This document shows positions 5,054 to 5,779 of a DNA stretch of 5,779 nt, piece by piece (position 1 is the first letter of the stretch; each line of letters opens with the position of its first letter). The stretch spans positions 1 to 5,779 of the forward strand of contig JAJZCT010000249.1 in assembly GCA_021828925.1 (NCBI GenBank). Direction: 5' to 3'. Below the pieces are notes generated by a model. It worked only from the letters and a program-made list of their open reading frames with translations. It made no database searches and was not told the DNA's origin. The translations under genes were made by a program, and so were the position numbers. Source of the stretch: Planctomycetota bacterium (GTDB taxonomy: Bacteria; Planctomycetota; Phycisphaerae; WQYP01).

Positions 5054-5070
5054 GACGTTCGACGTTCGAC
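5054..5070. repeat. Tandem heptamer GACGTTC (2 copies plus GAC)
   Basis: GACGTTC occurs at 5054-5060 and 5061-5067, followed by GAC of a third unit. It is the third short array with a 7-bp period in the gene-poor zone and lies just before the gap promoter candidate. Confidence 0.5.
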
Positions 5071-5076
5071 GGTTCC

Positions 5077-5105
5077 TTGATTGGCGCAGGAAAAAGCACT
5101 AGTAT
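5077..5105 (+). promoter_or_regulatory. Candidate sigma-70 promoter for gap
   Basis: TTGATT (5077-5082) and TAGTAT (5100-5105) have a 17-nt spacer and match 4/6 each. The predicted start near 5112 gives a leader of about 86 nt. The rest of the 275-nt stretch between the broken toxin and gap (4923-5197) shows no gene. No terminator-like hairpin with a T-run was seen in the leader. Confidence 0.45.
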
Positions 5106-5197
5106 GTTGGGCTTTGGGTCTTCCGGGCGGCCGGCGTGTGTCGGGCTGCGGATGGCGGATTCATTTGAATGGGTTGTTTATTCTGGAGCAGTTTAAC

Positions 5198-5779
5198 ATG
5201 GCAAAAATTCGGGTCGGTATCAACGGTTTTGGACGTATTGGCCGTCTGGTGTTTCGGGCGGGCATTAATGATCCGCAGGTTGAATTTGTGGCCATCAACG
5301 ATTTGGTGCCGGCTGATAATTTGGCGTATCTGCTGAAATATGATTCCACGCATGGCAAATTTGCCGGCGAAGTCAAAGCGGACGGCGAGGCCGGCTTTAC
5401 GGTCAACGGCCATCATGTCAAAACTTTCGCCTTACGTGATCCGGCGCAGTTGCCTTGGAAAGATCTTCAAGTGGATTATGTGGTGGAATCAACGGGGTTG
5501 TTTACAGATATGGCCGGTGCAGCGAAACATCTGGCGGCCGGTGCCAAGCGTGTGATTATTTCCGCGCCCGCCAAGGACAAGGAAACCCCCACATTTGTTC
5601 TGGGCGTCAATGAGGAAAAATATAATCCCGCTACGGATACCATTGTGTCCAACGCCAGTTGCACCACCAACTGTCTGGCTCCGCTGGTGAAGGTGATCAA
5701 TGATCATTTTGGCGTGGAAGAGGCGTTGATGACCACCATTCACTCCGCCACCGCTACCCAACCCACCGTTGACGGGCCT
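5198..5779 (+). CDS. gap: Glyceraldehyde-3-phosphate dehydrogenase, type I (3' end beyond the window)
   Basis: This cytoplasmic glycolytic enzyme converts glyceraldehyde 3-phosphate, phosphate and NAD+ to 1,3-bisphosphoglycerate. The first 194 residues are present, of about 330-340 usual. The Rossmann motif [10 protein letters not shown] is at 7-16, the NAD-ribose-binding acidic residue is in INDL (Asp35), VVESTGLF is at 95-102, and the catalytic loop [12 protein letters not shown] is at 151-162 with Cys155. His182 in IHSATATQ is the general base. The frame is intact up to the edge and is still in the catalytic domain at DGP (192-194). GGAG at 5185-5188 lies 9 nt before ATG 5198, a good ribosome site. 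It is the first intact gene after the mobile-element zone and probably has its own promoter. NAD preference over NADP is suggested by the Asp after the second strand, as known for the family. Confidence 0.97.
   Translation, partial: MAKIRVGINGFGRIGRLVFRAGINDPQVEFVAINDLVPADNLAYLLKYDSTHGKFAGEVKADGEAGFTVNGHHVKTFALRDPAQLPWKDLQVDYVVESTGLFTDMAGAAKHLAAGAKRVIISAPAKDKETPTFVLGVNEEKYNPATDTIVSNASCTTNCLAPLVKVINDHFGVEEALMTTIHSATATQPTVDGP

Overview
This window looks like a chromosomal segment of a Gram-negative bacterium of moderate GC content. ADP-heptose (LPS inner-core) genes point to an outer membrane. A planctomycete or other PVC-group bacterium is my best guess, based on remembered resemblance of the WCGDC thioredoxin and the general gene style. 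That guess is weak and was not tested by any search.

Layout. (1) Positions 1-2823 hold a same-strand cluster: the C-terminal part of an HldE-type heptose-1-phosphate adenylyltransferase, a GmhB-type heptose bisphosphate phosphatase with an unusual two-helix membrane extension, a class I glutamine amidotransferase-like peptidase (PuuD/C26 type), and a thioredoxin-fold protein with a WCGDC site. The gaps of 70, 23 and 15 nt suggest co-transcription. GmhB and HldE act in consecutive steps of ADP-heptose synthesis; the link to the last two genes is unclear. (2) Positions 2988-3491 encode a small two-helix membrane protein whose central coiled coil and following DP...PDEQV motif resemble the divisome proteins FtsB/DivIC. 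(3) Positions 3492-4323 have no intact gene. They carry heptameric microrepeats and a decayed group II intron: a reverse transcriptase N-terminal stub, then directly domain V and a well-formed domain VI with a bulged branch-point A and a CTCTAC 3' end. (4) Positions 4324-4922 hold a complete HTH antitoxin followed, through a TAATG overlap, by a PIN toxin that breaks off after about 33 recognisable residues. (5) After a scar-like non-coding stretch with another heptamer repeat and a good promoter candidate, the 5' part of gap (glyceraldehyde-3-phosphate dehydrogenase) runs off the right edge.

The left half and the right edge are housekeeping or envelope functions. The zone from 3492 to about 5100 is a graveyard of mobile and selfish elements between them. 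I see no convincing new multi-gene system. The points most worth a second look are the deleted group II intron, the orphaned antitoxin with a broken toxin, the membrane-tethered GmhB and the FtsB-like protein.
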